Assembly (NCBI RefSeq): GCF_017573545.1
Contig: NZ_JAGEOK010000011.1
Location: forward strand, 236,128 to 300,127
DNA length: 64,000 nucleotides
DNA from: Actinomadura nitritigenes
GTDB taxonomy: Bacteria; Actinomycetota; Actinomycetes; Streptosporangiales; Streptosporangiaceae
Reading direction: 5' to 3'
Below, piece after piece: positions 26,394 through 35,329 of this stretch. The notes beneath the pieces were generated by a model that was given only the letters and a program-made list of their open reading frames with translations, ran no database searches and was not told the DNA's origin. Made by a program: the position numbers and the translations under genes. The first letter of the stretch is position 1; each line of letters opens with the position of its first letter.

Positions 26394-27220
26394 CGCGCCG
26401 CGACCCCCGGCCCCTGCCCGCCCGCCGCGGCGGCCGGACGGCCCCCCGTCTCGAAGCCCTTCATCCGCTCCAGCACCCGCTCGGCGGTGGGCCCCGCCAT
26501 CGTGTCGACGATCTGCCCGTCCGTCAGGAACAGCACCTGGTCGGCGTACGCCGCCGCGGACGGGTCGTGCGTCACCATCACGACCGTCTGCCCCATCCGG
26601 GTGACCGAGTCGCGCAGGAACGACAGCACCTCCGCGCCGGACCGCGAGTCCAGGTTCCCGGTCGGCTCGTCCGCGAAGATGATCTCCGGTCGGGACGCCA
26701 GCGCCCGCGCGCACGCCACCCGCTGCTGCTGCCCGCCCGACAGCTCCGTCGGGCGGTGCTTCAGCCGAGGCCGCAGCCCCACGGTGTCGATCACCTCGTC
26801 CAACCACGCCCTGTCGGCCTTGCGGCCCGCGATGTCCATCGGCAGCGTGATGTTCTCCAGCGCCGTCAGCGTCGGGACCAGGTTGAACGCCTGGAAGATG
26901 AACCCGATCTTGTCGCGGCGCAGCCGGGTCAGCTGCTTGTCCTTCAGCCCCGTCAGCTCGGTGTCGCCGATGAAGACCTGCCCGGAGTCCACCGAGTCCA
27001 GCCCCGCCATGCAGTGCATCAGCGTGGACTTGCCGGACCCCGAGGGGCCCATGATCGCGGTGAACCGGCCGCGGGGGATCCCCACGGTCACCGAGTCCAG
27101 CGCGACCACCCGGGCGTCGCCGCGCCCGTACACCTTGGCGATCTGATGGGCCCGTGCGGCGAAGTCGCCCGCCCCGGGCGCGGAGTGCGCATCAGCGGTC
27201 GATGGGGCGGTGTTCGTCAC
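26390..27220 (-). CDS. ABC transporter ATP-binding protein, MacB/LolD type
   Basis: The 276-residue ATPase has Walker A GPSGSGKS, Q-loop FQAFNLVPTLTALENI, signature LSGGQQQRVA, Walker B IIFADEPTGNLD and the switch MVTHDPSAAAYAD. This is typical of the MacB/LolD branch that powers FtsX permeases. GTG 27220 was chosen because AGGGGAG lies about 5 bases upstream; the longer frame would start inside the promoter region. It lies 349 bases downstream of the response regulator stop and is transcribed in the same direction. Confidence 0.92.
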   Translation of the reverse strand: MTNTAPSTADAHSAPGAGDFAARAHQIAKVYGRGDARVVALDSVTVGIPRGRFTAIMGPSGSGKSTLMHCMAGLDSVDSGQVFIGDTELTGLKDKQLTRLRRDKIGFIFQAFNLVPTLTALENITLPMDIAGRKADRAWLDEVIDTVGLRPRLKHRPTELSGGQQQRVACARALASRPEIIFADEPTGNLDSRSGAEVLSFLRDSVTRMGQTVVMVTHDPSAAAYADQVLFLTDGQIVDTMAGPTAERVLERMKGFETGGRPAAAAGGQGPGVAAR

Positions 27221-27569
27221 GTGAACTCCCCTGTGTGAGTGGATGAGGGTGGAAAACGAGCTGCTGCGGACCGCGATTGGTCCCCCCGTGCGGCCCACCA
27301 CACAGAACAGTAGAAGGCCGACCGCCTCCGGAGATGCACCCCAGGAATGGACTTACCACTCCATCCGTGGCAGGAGACTCGCCACCGGCGTCGTCCTACC
27401 GGAGTAGGGGACCACCCGGCGAAAGAGGGGGCGGCTCAGGGACGTTCCCTGACCCCGCACCCGCCGCACACCGCCCCACCAGCCCGAACACCACCCGCAC
27501 GCCCTCAGGGACACCCTTCCCCGCGCGGCCCGAAAAGGCCGCCGGCAGGGCCCGGCGCACCGCCCGCGA
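27221..27569 (-). promoter_or_regulatory. Intergenic region between the response regulator and ABC ATPase genes
   Basis: This 349-base gap has no supportable gene. Its right half is extremely C/A-rich on the plus strand. It should hold the promoter of the ATPase-FtsX pair, but I see no confident -35/-10 set or palindrome in it. Confidence 0.3.
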
Positions 27570-28250
27570 TCAACCCTGCCCGGGACGGCTCAACCCGGTC
27601 TCGTACGCGTACACCACCGCCTGGACCCGGTCCCGCAGCCCCAGCTTCGCCAGCACGTTCCCCACGTGCGTCTTCACCGTCGTCTCGCTCACCACGAGCT
27701 CCGCGGCGATCTCCGCGTTCGACTGCCCCCGCGCCACGTGCGCCAGCACCTCGCGCTCCCGCGCGGTCAACGTGTCCAGCCCCGGCGGCGGCGCCGCGTC
27801 CCGCACCGCCGGCAGCCGCGTCGCGAACCGGTCCAGCAGCCGCCGCGTCACGCTCGGCGCCACGATCGCGTCGCCCTCCGCCACGATCCGGATCGCCTGC
27901 ACCAGATCCTCCGGCGGCGAGTCCTTCAGCAGGAACCCGCTCGCCCCCGCCCGCACCGCCTCGATCACGTACTCGTCCAGATCGAACGTCGTCAGGATCA
28001 GCACCTTCGGATCGTGCGACGCCGCACCCTCCCGGATGATCCGCCGGGTCGCCTCGATCCCGTCGACCCCCGGCATCCGGATGTCCATCAGCACCACGTC
28101 CGGCAGCAGCGACCGCGTCATCTCCACCGCCGCCGCGCCGTCCCCGGCCTCGCCGACCACCGCGACGTCCGCCTCGGCCTCCAGGATCAGCCGGAACCCC
28201 GTCCGCAGCAACGGCTGATCATCGACGAGCAGCACCCGAACCGCGCTCAC
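27570..28250 (-). CDS. NarL/FixJ-family response regulator
   Basis: The 226-residue protein has a receiver domain with the acidic pair DD at 10-11, phospho-acceptor Asp56 (VVLMDIRMP) and the conserved lysine in GFLLKDSPP. A C-terminal LuxR-type HTH follows (LTAREREVLAHVARGQSNAEIAAELVVSETTVKTHVGNVLAKLGLRDRVQAVVYAYE). It is the partner of the histidine kinase upstream and likely controls the ABC/FtsX genes downstream on the same strand. The start is a GTG; the ribosome site is weak. Confidence 0.92.
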   Translation of the reverse strand: MSAVRVLLVDDQPLLRTGFRLILEAEADVAVVGEAGDGAAAVEMTRSLLPDVVLMDIRMPGVDGIEATRRIIREGAASHDPKVLILTTFDLDEYVIEAVRAGASGFLLKDSPPEDLVQAIRIVAEGDAIVAPSVTRRLLDRFATRLPAVRDAAPPPGLDTLTAREREVLAHVARGQSNAEIAAELVVSETTVKTHVGNVLAKLGLRDRVQAVVYAYETGLSRPGQG

Positions 28251-28415
28251 CCGGCCACCCCGCTTGCGTCCATCGTCCCCGCTCCTCGCCTCGCACCGGC
28301 CAACGTCACCCTATGCCCTCCCCGCCCCGGCGGCGGCCCCGCAGAGGCCCTGCGGCGCCCTCGCTCCGAACGCCCGAGCGCCTCGCGAACCGCCCACCCG
28401 GAGCGCCGCCACCGC

Positions 28416-29639
28416 TCACGCCTCCAGCGGGAACCGCGCCCGCACCCCGAACCCCCCGCCGACCCGCGGCCCGATCCGCAGCTCGCCCCCGTACAACGCC
28501 ACCCGCTCGTACATGCCCACCAGCCCATGCCCCGGATTGTCCGTCCCGTCCGCCACGATCGTCGCCGTCCCCCGCCCGTCGTCCTCGATCTCCACCGTCA
28601 GATCCGCGTCCGTGTAGTACAGCCGCACCCACGCCCGCGCCTGCGCCCCCGCATGCTTCAACGTGTTCGTCAGCGCCTCCTGGATCAACCGGAACGCCGC
28701 CACGTCCACCCCCGGCGACGGCGTCCGCGCCTCGCCCTCGATCCACAGCTGCACCGACAGCCCCGTCTCCCGCACATGGTCCAGCAGCTCCCCGAGATCA
28801 CCCAGGCCCGGCTGCGGCGCCAGCTCCCGCCCCGCCTGGTCGGCGTCCCGCTCCGTCCGCAGCACCCCCACGATCCGCCGCATCTCGCTCAGCGCCGTCC
28901 GCCCGACCTCCTCGATCGTCGACATCGCCTCCCGCGCGCTCCCCGGATCCCGGTCGATGATCCGCCGCGCCGCCCCCGCCTGCACCGTCATCACGCTCAC
29001 ATGGTGCGCCACCACGTCGTGCAGCTCCCGCGCGATCCGCGACCGCTCCTCGATCCGCGCCGCCCGCGCGTCGGTCCCCCGCGCCCGCTCGAGGCGCGCC
29101 GCCCGGTCCTCCAGCTCCGCGAAGTACGCCCGCCGCAACCGCAGGTTCCGGCCCAGCACCCACACCCCCGCCACCAGCGCGCAGTCGCTCACCAGCACCA
29201 CCGGCGACGTCTCCACCGGCAGCATCACCAGCGACACCAGGAACGACACGAACCCCGCCACGCCCCCCAGCGCGCTCTGCGCCAGCCCCCGGTGCGCCGC
29301 CAGGCTGTAGACCGCGATCAGGAACGACATCACGTCCGGCACCGACGGCGGATACCCCCACACCGTCAGCGTCAGCTCACCCGCCACGACCACCAGCAGC
29401 ACCGGCAGCGGATGACGGCGCCGCCACGTCAGCGCCATCGTCACCACCACGACGATCAGCCCGTCGACCGCGTCAGGCGTCCGGAACGCCGCGTAGTCAC
29501 CGCCGTCCGGGAAGTCCTGCAGGTACATCTGCGGCAGACCCACCAGCAGCAGCCCGGCCGCGAGCAACGCGTCCGCCGCCTGCGGACGCGCCTGCAGCCA
29601 GGCACGAAAAGTACGAAGACCACGGATGCGGGGTGACAC
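28416..29639 (-). CDS. DesK/NarX-type sensor histidine kinase
   Basis: This kinase of about 407 residues has an N-terminal membrane part with about five hydrophobic helices and little extracytoplasmic sequence, so it probably senses the membrane itself. The HisKA_3 dimerisation motif EERSRIARELHDVVAHHVSVM carries the phosphorylated His. The HATPase domain has EALTNTLKHAG and VEIEDDGRG. I chose GTG 29639 over GTG 29648 because TAGGGT (29652-29647 on the minus strand) lies 7 bases before it and overlaps the earlier GTG. The response regulator follows 165 bases downstream. Confidence 0.9.
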   Translation of the reverse strand: MSPRIRGLRTFRAWLQARPQAADALLAAGLLLVGLPQMYLQDFPDGGDYAAFRTPDAVDGLIVVVVTMALTWRRRHPLPVLLVVVAGELTLTVWGYPPSVPDVMSFLIAVYSLAAHRGLAQSALGGVAGFVSFLVSLVMLPVETSPVVLVSDCALVAGVWVLGRNLRLRRAYFAELEDRAARLERARGTDARAARIEERSRIARELHDVVAHHVSVMTVQAGAARRIIDRDPGSAREAMSTIEEVGRTALSEMRRIVGVLRTERDADQAGRELAPQPGLGDLGELLDHVRETGLSVQLWIEGEARTPSPGVDVAAFRLIQEALTNTLKHAGAQARAWVRLYYTDADLTVEIEDDGRGTATIVADGTDNPGHGLVGMYERVALYGGELRIGPRVGGGFGVRARFPLEA

Positions 29640-29821
29640 GACTCTCACCCTAGGAGGTCACAGCAGGTCGCGACCCCTCCTGCACGCGGATCCGCGATCC
29701 TCCCCAAGGATGACCCCGCGCATCGCATCTCCGCCCCACGGTGCCCGAGCCCCTACCCCCTGGCAGCCGGAGGCCCGCAGCGGCCGGGCCTGAGCCCCGC
29801 GGCGACCGCAGCCCCGCAGCG

Positions 29822-30760
29822 CTAAAGGTCGTCGCGCTCCCGCACCGCGCCGCCCTCCGCCGCACCCTCCAGATCCGCCGGAGACGGACGCCGCACCGGA
29901 ACCGCCGGCAGCGGCGGGGGAGTGCCCCCGAACTCCGGGCACCGCTCCTTGTGATCGCACCAATCGCACAGCCGGCTCGTCCGCGGCCGCCACTCACCCG
30001 AATCCATCGCCCGCCGGATCGCCTGCCACAGAGCCTCCACCTTCCGCTCCGTCGCCCGCAGGTCCCGCTCATCCGGCTCGTACCGCAGCACCTCCCCGTT
30101 CCCCAGGTACATCAACTGGAGCAACCGCGGCACCCGCCCCTGCAACCGCCACAGCACCAGCGCGTAGAACTTCATCTGGAACAGCGCCCGCGCCTCGAAG
30201 TCCGCCCGCGGCGCCGTCCCCGTCTTGTAGTCCACGATCCGCACGTCCCCGGACGGAGCCACGTCCACCCGGTCGATGTAACCCCGCAGCTTCAACCCCG
30301 AATCCAGCACCGTCTCCACGAACAGCTCGCGCTCCGCAGGCTCCAGCCGCCGCGGATCCTCCAACGTGAAGTACCGCTCCACCATCCGCTCCGCCTGCGC
30401 CAGCCACTCCGCCCGCTCGGACTCCCCGGACTCGTCGTCCCCGAACAGCCCGCCCAGCTCCGGCTCCGCCGACAGCAGCCGCTCCCACTGCGGCCCCAGC
30501 AGCTCCAGCGCCGCCCCCACCGTCCGCCCGCCCGCGGGCAGGTCGTACAGCCGCTCCAGCACCGCGTGCACCAGCGTCCCCCGCGCCGCCGCCGCCGACG
30601 GCCGCTCCGGAAGCCGATCGATCACCCGGAACCGGTACAGCAGCGGACACGTCATGAAATCACCCGCCCGCGACGGCGACAGCGACCCCACCACCTCCAC
30701 CCCGCCCCCACCCCGCGGAGACGGAACGGACACCTCACCACCGGTCTCGGTCGTCGTCAT
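29822..30760 (-). CDS. RecB-family PD-(D/E)XK nuclease with iron-sulfur-type cysteines
   Basis: The 312-residue protein contains SLSPSRAGDFMTCPLLYRFRVIDRLPE at the N-terminus, RGTLVHAVLERLYDLP, the catalytic GYIDRVDVAPSGDVRIVDYKTG (PD-(D/E)XK core) and a C-terminal CDWCDHKERCPEF. Cys38 plus the three C-terminal cysteines form the arrangement that binds an Fe-S cluster in AddB/Cas4/RecB-like nucleases. It is a stand-alone nuclease, not fused to a helicase. Genes like it lie at the edge of actinobacterial proteasome loci. TACGCT at 30774-30769 lies 8 bases before the ATG, indicating a leaderless message divergent from the M50 protease. Confidence 0.88.
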   Translation of the reverse strand: MTTTETGGEVSVPSPRGGGGVEVVGSLSPSRAGDFMTCPLLYRFRVIDRLPERPSAAAARGTLVHAVLERLYDLPAGGRTVGAALELLGPQWERLLSAEPELGGLFGDDESGESERAEWLAQAERMVERYFTLEDPRRLEPAERELFVETVLDSGLKLRGYIDRVDVAPSGDVRIVDYKTGTAPRADFEARALFQMKFYALVLWRLQGRVPRLLQLMYLGNGEVLRYEPDERDLRATERKVEALWQAIRRAMDSGEWRPRTSRLCDWCDHKERCPEFGGTPPPLPAVPVRRPSPADLEGAAEGGAVRERDDL

Positions 30761-30873
30761 GGCACAGCAGCGTAGGCGACGCCCCCGACGAAATCCCGCA
30801 CCCCCGGCCCACCCGCCGAAACCGCGCGCACCGCCACGCCGACCCGCCCCCGACGGGCCGTAGCATCGGATAC

Positions 30874-32061
30874 GTGACCAACACCGCGCCCCCGACCCAG
30901 GGCAAGACGCCCGCCGGCGACCCCGGCCCCCGCAAAGGCGGCCCCGACGCCCGGCCCGGCCTCTACATGGGCCGCGCCTTCGGCGTCCCCGTCTACGTCT
31001 CGCCCAGCTGGTTCCTGGTCGCCCTCCTCGTCACCGTCATGTTCGAAGGCCAGGTCAACGGCGTCATCGACCGCCCCCTCAGCTACCTCGTCGCCTTCGC
31101 CTACGCCGTCCTGCTCTACGGCTCCGTCTTCGTCCACGAACTCAGCCACGCCGTCACCGCCCGCGTCCTCGGCCTCCCCGTCCGCTCCGTCACCCTCCAC
31201 ATCCTCGGCGGCGAGACCTCCATCGAACGCGAGGCCGCCACCCCCGGCCGCGAATTCCTCATCGCCTTCGCCGGCCCCCTCGTCAACCTCGTCCTGGCCG
31301 GCCTCGGCCTCCTCGCCCACGCCGTCCTGCCCCTCCCCGACGTCGCCCTCCTCCTCATCGACGCCCTCACCTTCGCCAACCTCCTCGTCGGCGTCTTCAA
31401 CCTGCTGCCCGGCCTCCCCCTCGACGGCGGACGCCTCGTCCGCGCCGCCGTCTGGAAGGCCACCGGCCACAGCCGCAGCGGCGCCGTCGTCGCCGGCTGG
31501 ATCGGACGCGCCGTCGCCGTCGCCTGCCTCATCGCCGGCGCCTACCTCGCCACCTACCGCACCGAGGGCGGCACCGGCGGCATCGGCTGGCTCGCCCTCC
31601 TGTGGTCCGCCCTCGTCGCCTCCTTCATCTGGGTCGGCGCCACCCAGGCCATCCGCGCCGAACGCTTCCGCGACCGCGTCCCCCTGCTGTCCGCCCGCCG
31701 CCTCGCCCGCCGCGCCACCCTCGTCACCGCCGACACCCCCCTCGCCGAGGCCATCCGCCGCGCCCACGCCGACCAGTCCGGCGCCATCGTCATCGCCGAC
31801 CACGACGGCAACCCCCAGGCCCTCGTCAGCGAGAAGGCCGTCACCGCCACCCCCGAGCACCGCCGCCCCTGGATCACCGTCGGCGAGCTGTCCCGCGGCC
31901 TCGAACCCGACCTCACCCTCCCCGCCGACCTCGCCGGCGAGGACCTCATCGCCGCCCTCCGCCGCAACCCCGCCTCCGAATACCTCCTCACCGAACCCGA
32001 CGGCCGCGTCTACGGCGTCCTCGCCGTCACCGACGTCGACCGCGCCTTCGCTGGCGTCTGA
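30874..32061 (+). CDS. Site-2 protease family intramembrane metalloprotease (M50) with CBS-like C-terminus
   Basis: The 395-residue membrane protease has the zinc motif HELSH in a transmembrane segment (FVHELSHAVTARVLGLPV) and the second motif NLLPGLPLDGGRLVRA with the third zinc ligand. A soluble C-terminal region follows (residues ~265-395) resembling paired CBS domains, as in SpoIVFB/Rv2625c-like proteins. It probably cleaves membrane-bound regulators; the substrate is unknown. GTG 30874 lies 7 bases behind TAGCAT (30861-30866). The tRNA methylase follows after about 70 bases. Confidence 0.9.
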   Translation: MTNTAPPTQGKTPAGDPGPRKGGPDARPGLYMGRAFGVPVYVSPSWFLVALLVTVMFEGQVNGVIDRPLSYLVAFAYAVLLYGSVFVHELSHAVTARVLGLPVRSVTLHILGGETSIEREAATPGREFLIAFAGPLVNLVLAGLGLLAHAVLPLPDVALLLIDALTFANLLVGVFNLLPGLPLDGGRLVRAAVWKATGHSRSGAVVAGWIGRAVAVACLIAGAYLATYRTEGGTGGIGWLALLWSALVASFIWVGATQAIRAERFRDRVPLLSARRLARRATLVTADTPLAEAIRRAHADQSGAIVIADHDGNPQALVSEKAVTATPEHRRPWITVGELSRGLEPDLTLPADLAGEDLIAALRRNPASEYLLTEPDGRVYGVLAVTDVDRAFAGV

Positions 32062-32134
32062 CCGTCCCCACCAGCCCGCCCCCGCCCGGACGGACGGCCC
32101 GAGCCCCGCCCGCCCGGCGCTAGCCTTGACCACC

Positions 32135-33082
32135 ATGAGCGAACCCCAGCCCACCGAGCCCGCACCCTCGACCGGCCGCATCCCGCACGGCCCGTTCCGG
32201 CCCGGAGACCAGGTTCAGCTCACCGACCCCAAAGGCCGCATCAACACCATCACCCTCCAGCCCGGCAAGCTCTACCACTCCCACAAGGGCTCCGTCCCCC
32301 ACGACGACATCATCGGCAGCCCCGAAGGCACCGTCTACCGCTCCAGCGGCGGCGTCGAATACCTCGCCTTCCGCCCCCTCCTCGCCGACTTCGCCGTCCG
32401 CATGCCCCGCGGCGCCGCCGTCGTCTACCCCAAGGACGCCGCCCAGATCGTCGCCATGGCCGACATCTTCCCCGGCGCCCGCGTCATCGAGGCCGGCGCC
32501 GGCTCCGGCGCCCTCAGCTGCTTCCTCCTGCGCGCCGTAGGCGAACACGGCCTCGTCTCCTCCTACGAACGCCGCCCCGACTTCGCCGACATCGCCCGCG
32601 CCAACGTCGAGAAGTTCTTCGGCGGCCCCCACCCCTCCTGGCGCCTCACCGTCGGCTCCCTCGAGGACGCCCTCACCGAGACCGAGGCCGACCGCGTCGT
32701 CCTCGACATGCTCGCCCCCTGGGAGACCCTCGACGCCGTCGCCAAGGCCCTCATCCCCGGCGGCATGGTCTGCGCCTACATCGCCACCACCACCCAGATG
32801 TCCCGCGTCGTCGAGGACCTGCGCGCCCACGGCGCCTTCGCCGAGCCCTACGCCTTCGAGACCCTCCTGCGCTCCTGGCACGTCGACGGCCTCGCCGTCC
32901 GCCCCGACCACCGCATGGTCGGCCACACCGGCTTCCTCGTCACCGCCCGCCGCCTCGCCGACGGCGTCACCCCGCCCGCCCGCCGGCGGCGCCCCGCCAA
33001 GGGCGCCCACCCCGCCCCCGAGGCCCCCGGCTCCGCCCCCGAGGCCCCCGGCTCCGCCCCCGAGGCCCCCGCCGAATCCTGA
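32135..33082 (+). CDS. trmI: tRNA (adenine-58-N1)-methyltransferase
   Basis: The 315-residue enzyme shows GPFRPGDQVQLTDPKGRINTITLQPG (N-terminal beta domain), then the SAM motif VIEAGAGSGALSCFLLRAVG, SYERRPDFADIARANVEKFFGG, and ADRVVLDMLAPWETLDAVAKALIPGG. It makes m1A58 in the T-loop of tRNA as a tetramer and is conserved directly upstream of the mpa/ARC gene in actinobacteria. TAGCCT (32121-32126) lies 8 bases before ATG 32135. The C-terminus ends in PEAPGSA repeats encoded by tandem 21-base units. Confidence 0.92.
   Translation: MSEPQPTEPAPSTGRIPHGPFRPGDQVQLTDPKGRINTITLQPGKLYHSHKGSVPHDDIIGSPEGTVYRSSGGVEYLAFRPLLADFAVRMPRGAAVVYPKDAAQIVAMADIFPGARVIEAGAGSGALSCFLLRAVGEHGLVSSYERRPDFADIARANVEKFFGGPHPSWRLTVGSLEDALTETEADRVVLDMLAPWETLDAVAKALIPGGMVCAYIATTTQMSRVVEDLRAHGAFAEPYAFETLLRSWHVDGLAVRPDHRMVGHTGFLVTARRLADGVTPPARRRRPAKGAHPAPEAPGSAPEAPGSAPEAPAES
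33018..33071 (+). repeat. 21-base tandem repeat inside the 3' end of the tRNA methylase gene
   Basis: Two and a half copies of a 21-base unit encode PEAPGSA-PEAPGSA-PEAP at the extreme C-terminus, outside the catalytic fold. Confidence 0.6.
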
Positions 33083-33417
33083 CCCCCGCGGGGCCGCCAC
33101 GCCCGCGGAACTACGCAAAACGCCCGCGCGGCAGACGAGCACACTGCGACGGGCTTGCAATAAGCACAGCGACACGCCGTGCGCCACCCCACACACCCCG
33201 AAATCGACAAACCCTCCACCCCGACACGCCCCCACACCCAAAACCCCAGGTCCGCGCAGCACAACACCACCACCAACACCACCCCCGGCCCGCCCCCCGA
33301 ACACCACCCGAACCACACCCGCACGACACGAGTACCGAATGGGCAGGTTACGGAAGCCCTCCAGATAGGTAGGGTCTCAGTAGGTCGTCGGCTCTCTTCG
33401 TGAGGAGGTGACGGGGC
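33083..33417 (+). promoter_or_regulatory. Promoter region of the proteasomal ATPase gene
   Basis: The 335-base gap is very rich in C and A on the plus strand and has no supportable gene. A likely promoter is TTACGG (33348-33353), 16 bases, TAGGGT (33370-33375), giving a leader of about 40 bases that contains the GAGGAGG ribosome site used by the GTG at 33418. Unlike dop and pafA, this gene therefore has a leader. Confidence 0.5.
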
Positions 33418-35181
33418 GTGGCCGCTCGTGACGATGCTGGGGCGCGCAGGGCGCAGCACGACAAGGAGGTCAGGGACCTCCAAACGCAGATCTCCTTCCT
33501 GGAGGAGGAGATCTCCGTGCTGCGCCGCAAGCTCGCGGAATCCCCGCGCCAAGTACGTGTCCTGGAAGAACGCCTCCATGAGGCACAAGCGAACCTGGCC
33601 GCCGTGACAGGCCAGAACGAGCGACTCGTAGCGACCCTCAAAGAGGCTCGCGAACAGATCGTGGCGCTCAAGGAGGAGGTCGACAGGCTCGCGCAACCAC
33701 CCTCCGGATTCGGGGTCTTCCTCGAAGCCCGCGACGACGGAACCGTCGACATCTTCACCGGCGGACGCAAGCTGCGCGTCAACGTCAGCCCCGCCGTCGA
33801 CGTCGACGAACTCCAACGCGGCCAGGAGGTCATGCTCAACGAGGCCCTCAACGTCGTCGAAGCGCTCAAGTTCGAAGAGCAGGGCGAGGTCGTCATGCTC
33901 AAGGAGCTCTTCGACGACGGCGAACGCGCCCTCGTGATCGCGCACGCCGACGAGGAACGCGTCATCAAGCTCGCCGAACCGCTCCGCGGAGTACCCCTCC
34001 GCGCCGGCGACTCCCTGATGCTCGAACCCCGCTCCGGCTACGCCTACGAGAAGATCCACAAGGCCGAGGTCGAAGAACTCGTCCTCGAAGAGGTCCCCGA
34101 CATCTCCTACGAGGAGATCGGCGGACTCGGCTCGCAGATCGAGATGATCCGCGACGCCGTCGAACTGCCCTACCTGCACGCCGACCTGTTCCGCGAGCAC
34201 AAGCTCCGGCCGCCCAAGGGCGTCCTCCTCTACGGACCGCCCGGATGCGGCAAGACCCTCATCGCCAAGGCCGTCGCCAACAGCCTCGCCAAGAAGGTCG
34301 CCGAACAGACCGGCAAGGAGGGCAAGAGCTTCTTCCTCAACATCAAGGGCCCCGAACTCCTCAACAAGTACGTCGGCGAGACCGAACGGCACATCCGCCT
34401 GGTCTTCCAACGGGCCCGCGAGAAGGCCTCCGCCGGAACCCCGGTCATCGTCTTCTTCGACGAGATGGACTCCATCTTCCGCACCCGCGGATCCGGCGTC
34501 TCCTCCGACGTCGAGAACACCATCGTCCCGCAGCTGCTCAGCGAGATCGACGGCGTCGAGGGACTGGAGAACGTCATCGTCATCGGCGCCTCCAACCGCG
34601 AGGACATGATCGACCCCGCGATCCTGCGGCCCGGCCGCCTCGACGTCAAGATCAAGATCGAACGGCCCGACGCCGAAGCCGCCAAGGACATCTTCTCCAA
34701 GTACATCCTCAGCGGCCTCCCGCTGCACCCCGACGACCTCAAGGAGCACGGCGGCTCCGAAGAGGCCACCGTCGAGGCCATGATCCAGCGGACCGTCGAG
34801 CGCATGTACACCGAGAGCGAGGAGAACCGCTTCCTCGAGGTGACCTACGCCAACGGCGACAAGGAAGTCCTCTTCTTCAAGGACTTCAACTCCGGCGCGA
34901 TGATCCAGAACATCGTCGACCGCGCCAAGAAGATGGCCATCAAGCAGTTCCTCGACACCGGCCAGAAGGGCCTGCGCGTCAACCACCTCCTCGCCGCCTG
35001 CGTCGACGAGTTCAGCGAGAACGAGGACCTGCCCAACACCACCAACCCCGACGACTGGGCCCGCATCTCCGGCAAGAAGGGCGAGCGGATCGTCTACATC
35101 CGCACCCTCGTCTCCGGAACCAAGGGCGCGGAAGCCGGCCGATCCATCGACACCGTCGCCAACACCGGCCAGTACCTGTAA
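33418..35181 (+). CDS. mpa: Proteasome-associated AAA ATPase (Mpa/ARC)
   Basis: The 587-residue unfoldase has an N-terminal coiled coil (about 15-75) that captures Pup, an OB-fold interdomain, and an AAA domain with Walker A GPPGCGKT at 273-280, Walker B VIVFFDEMDS around 343-351 and the arginine-finger region ILRPGRLDVK. The C-terminus is GQYL, the penultimate-tyrosine tail that opens the 20S gate. The hexamer recognises pupylated proteins and threads them into PrcAB. It has its own promoter and leader; a strong hairpin follows the stop, separating it from dop. Confidence 0.97.
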   Translation: MAARDDAGARRAQHDKEVRDLQTQISFLEEEISVLRRKLAESPRQVRVLEERLHEAQANLAAVTGQNERLVATLKEAREQIVALKEEVDRLAQPPSGFGVFLEARDDGTVDIFTGGRKLRVNVSPAVDVDELQRGQEVMLNEALNVVEALKFEEQGEVVMLKELFDDGERALVIAHADEERVIKLAEPLRGVPLRAGDSLMLEPRSGYAYEKIHKAEVEELVLEEVPDISYEEIGGLGSQIEMIRDAVELPYLHADLFREHKLRPPKGVLLYGPPGCGKTLIAKAVANSLAKKVAEQTGKEGKSFFLNIKGPELLNKYVGETERHIRLVFQRAREKASAGTPVIVFFDEMDSIFRTRGSGVSSDVENTIVPQLLSEIDGVEGLENVIVIGASNREDMIDPAILRPGRLDVKIKIERPDAEAAKDIFSKYILSGLPLHPDDLKEHGGSEEATVEAMIQRTVERMYTESEENRFLEVTYANGDKEVLFFKDFNSGAMIQNIVDRAKKMAIKQFLDTGQKGLRVNHLLAACVDEFSENEDLPNTTNPDDWARISGKKGERIVYIRTLVSGTKGAEAGRSIDTVANTGQYL

Positions 35182-35203
35182 TCCGCACCACACGAACGGC
35201 CAC

Positions 35204-35237
35204 GCGGCGGCCGCCCCCACCACGGGGCGGCCGCCGC
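35204..35237 (+). terminator. Hairpin between mpa and dop
   Basis: A perfect 14-bp GC stem (35204-35217 with 35224-35237) around a 6-base loop starts about 20 bases after the mpa stop. dop has its own -10 box downstream. Confidence 0.6.
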
Positions 35238-35329
35238 CTGCCGTTCCACACCCCGCCAACCACCCCGACACGCCCCGGGAAGGACCGGCCCCATGGCTCC
35301 ACCCTCCCGGCCCCGATAGGCTCGACGAT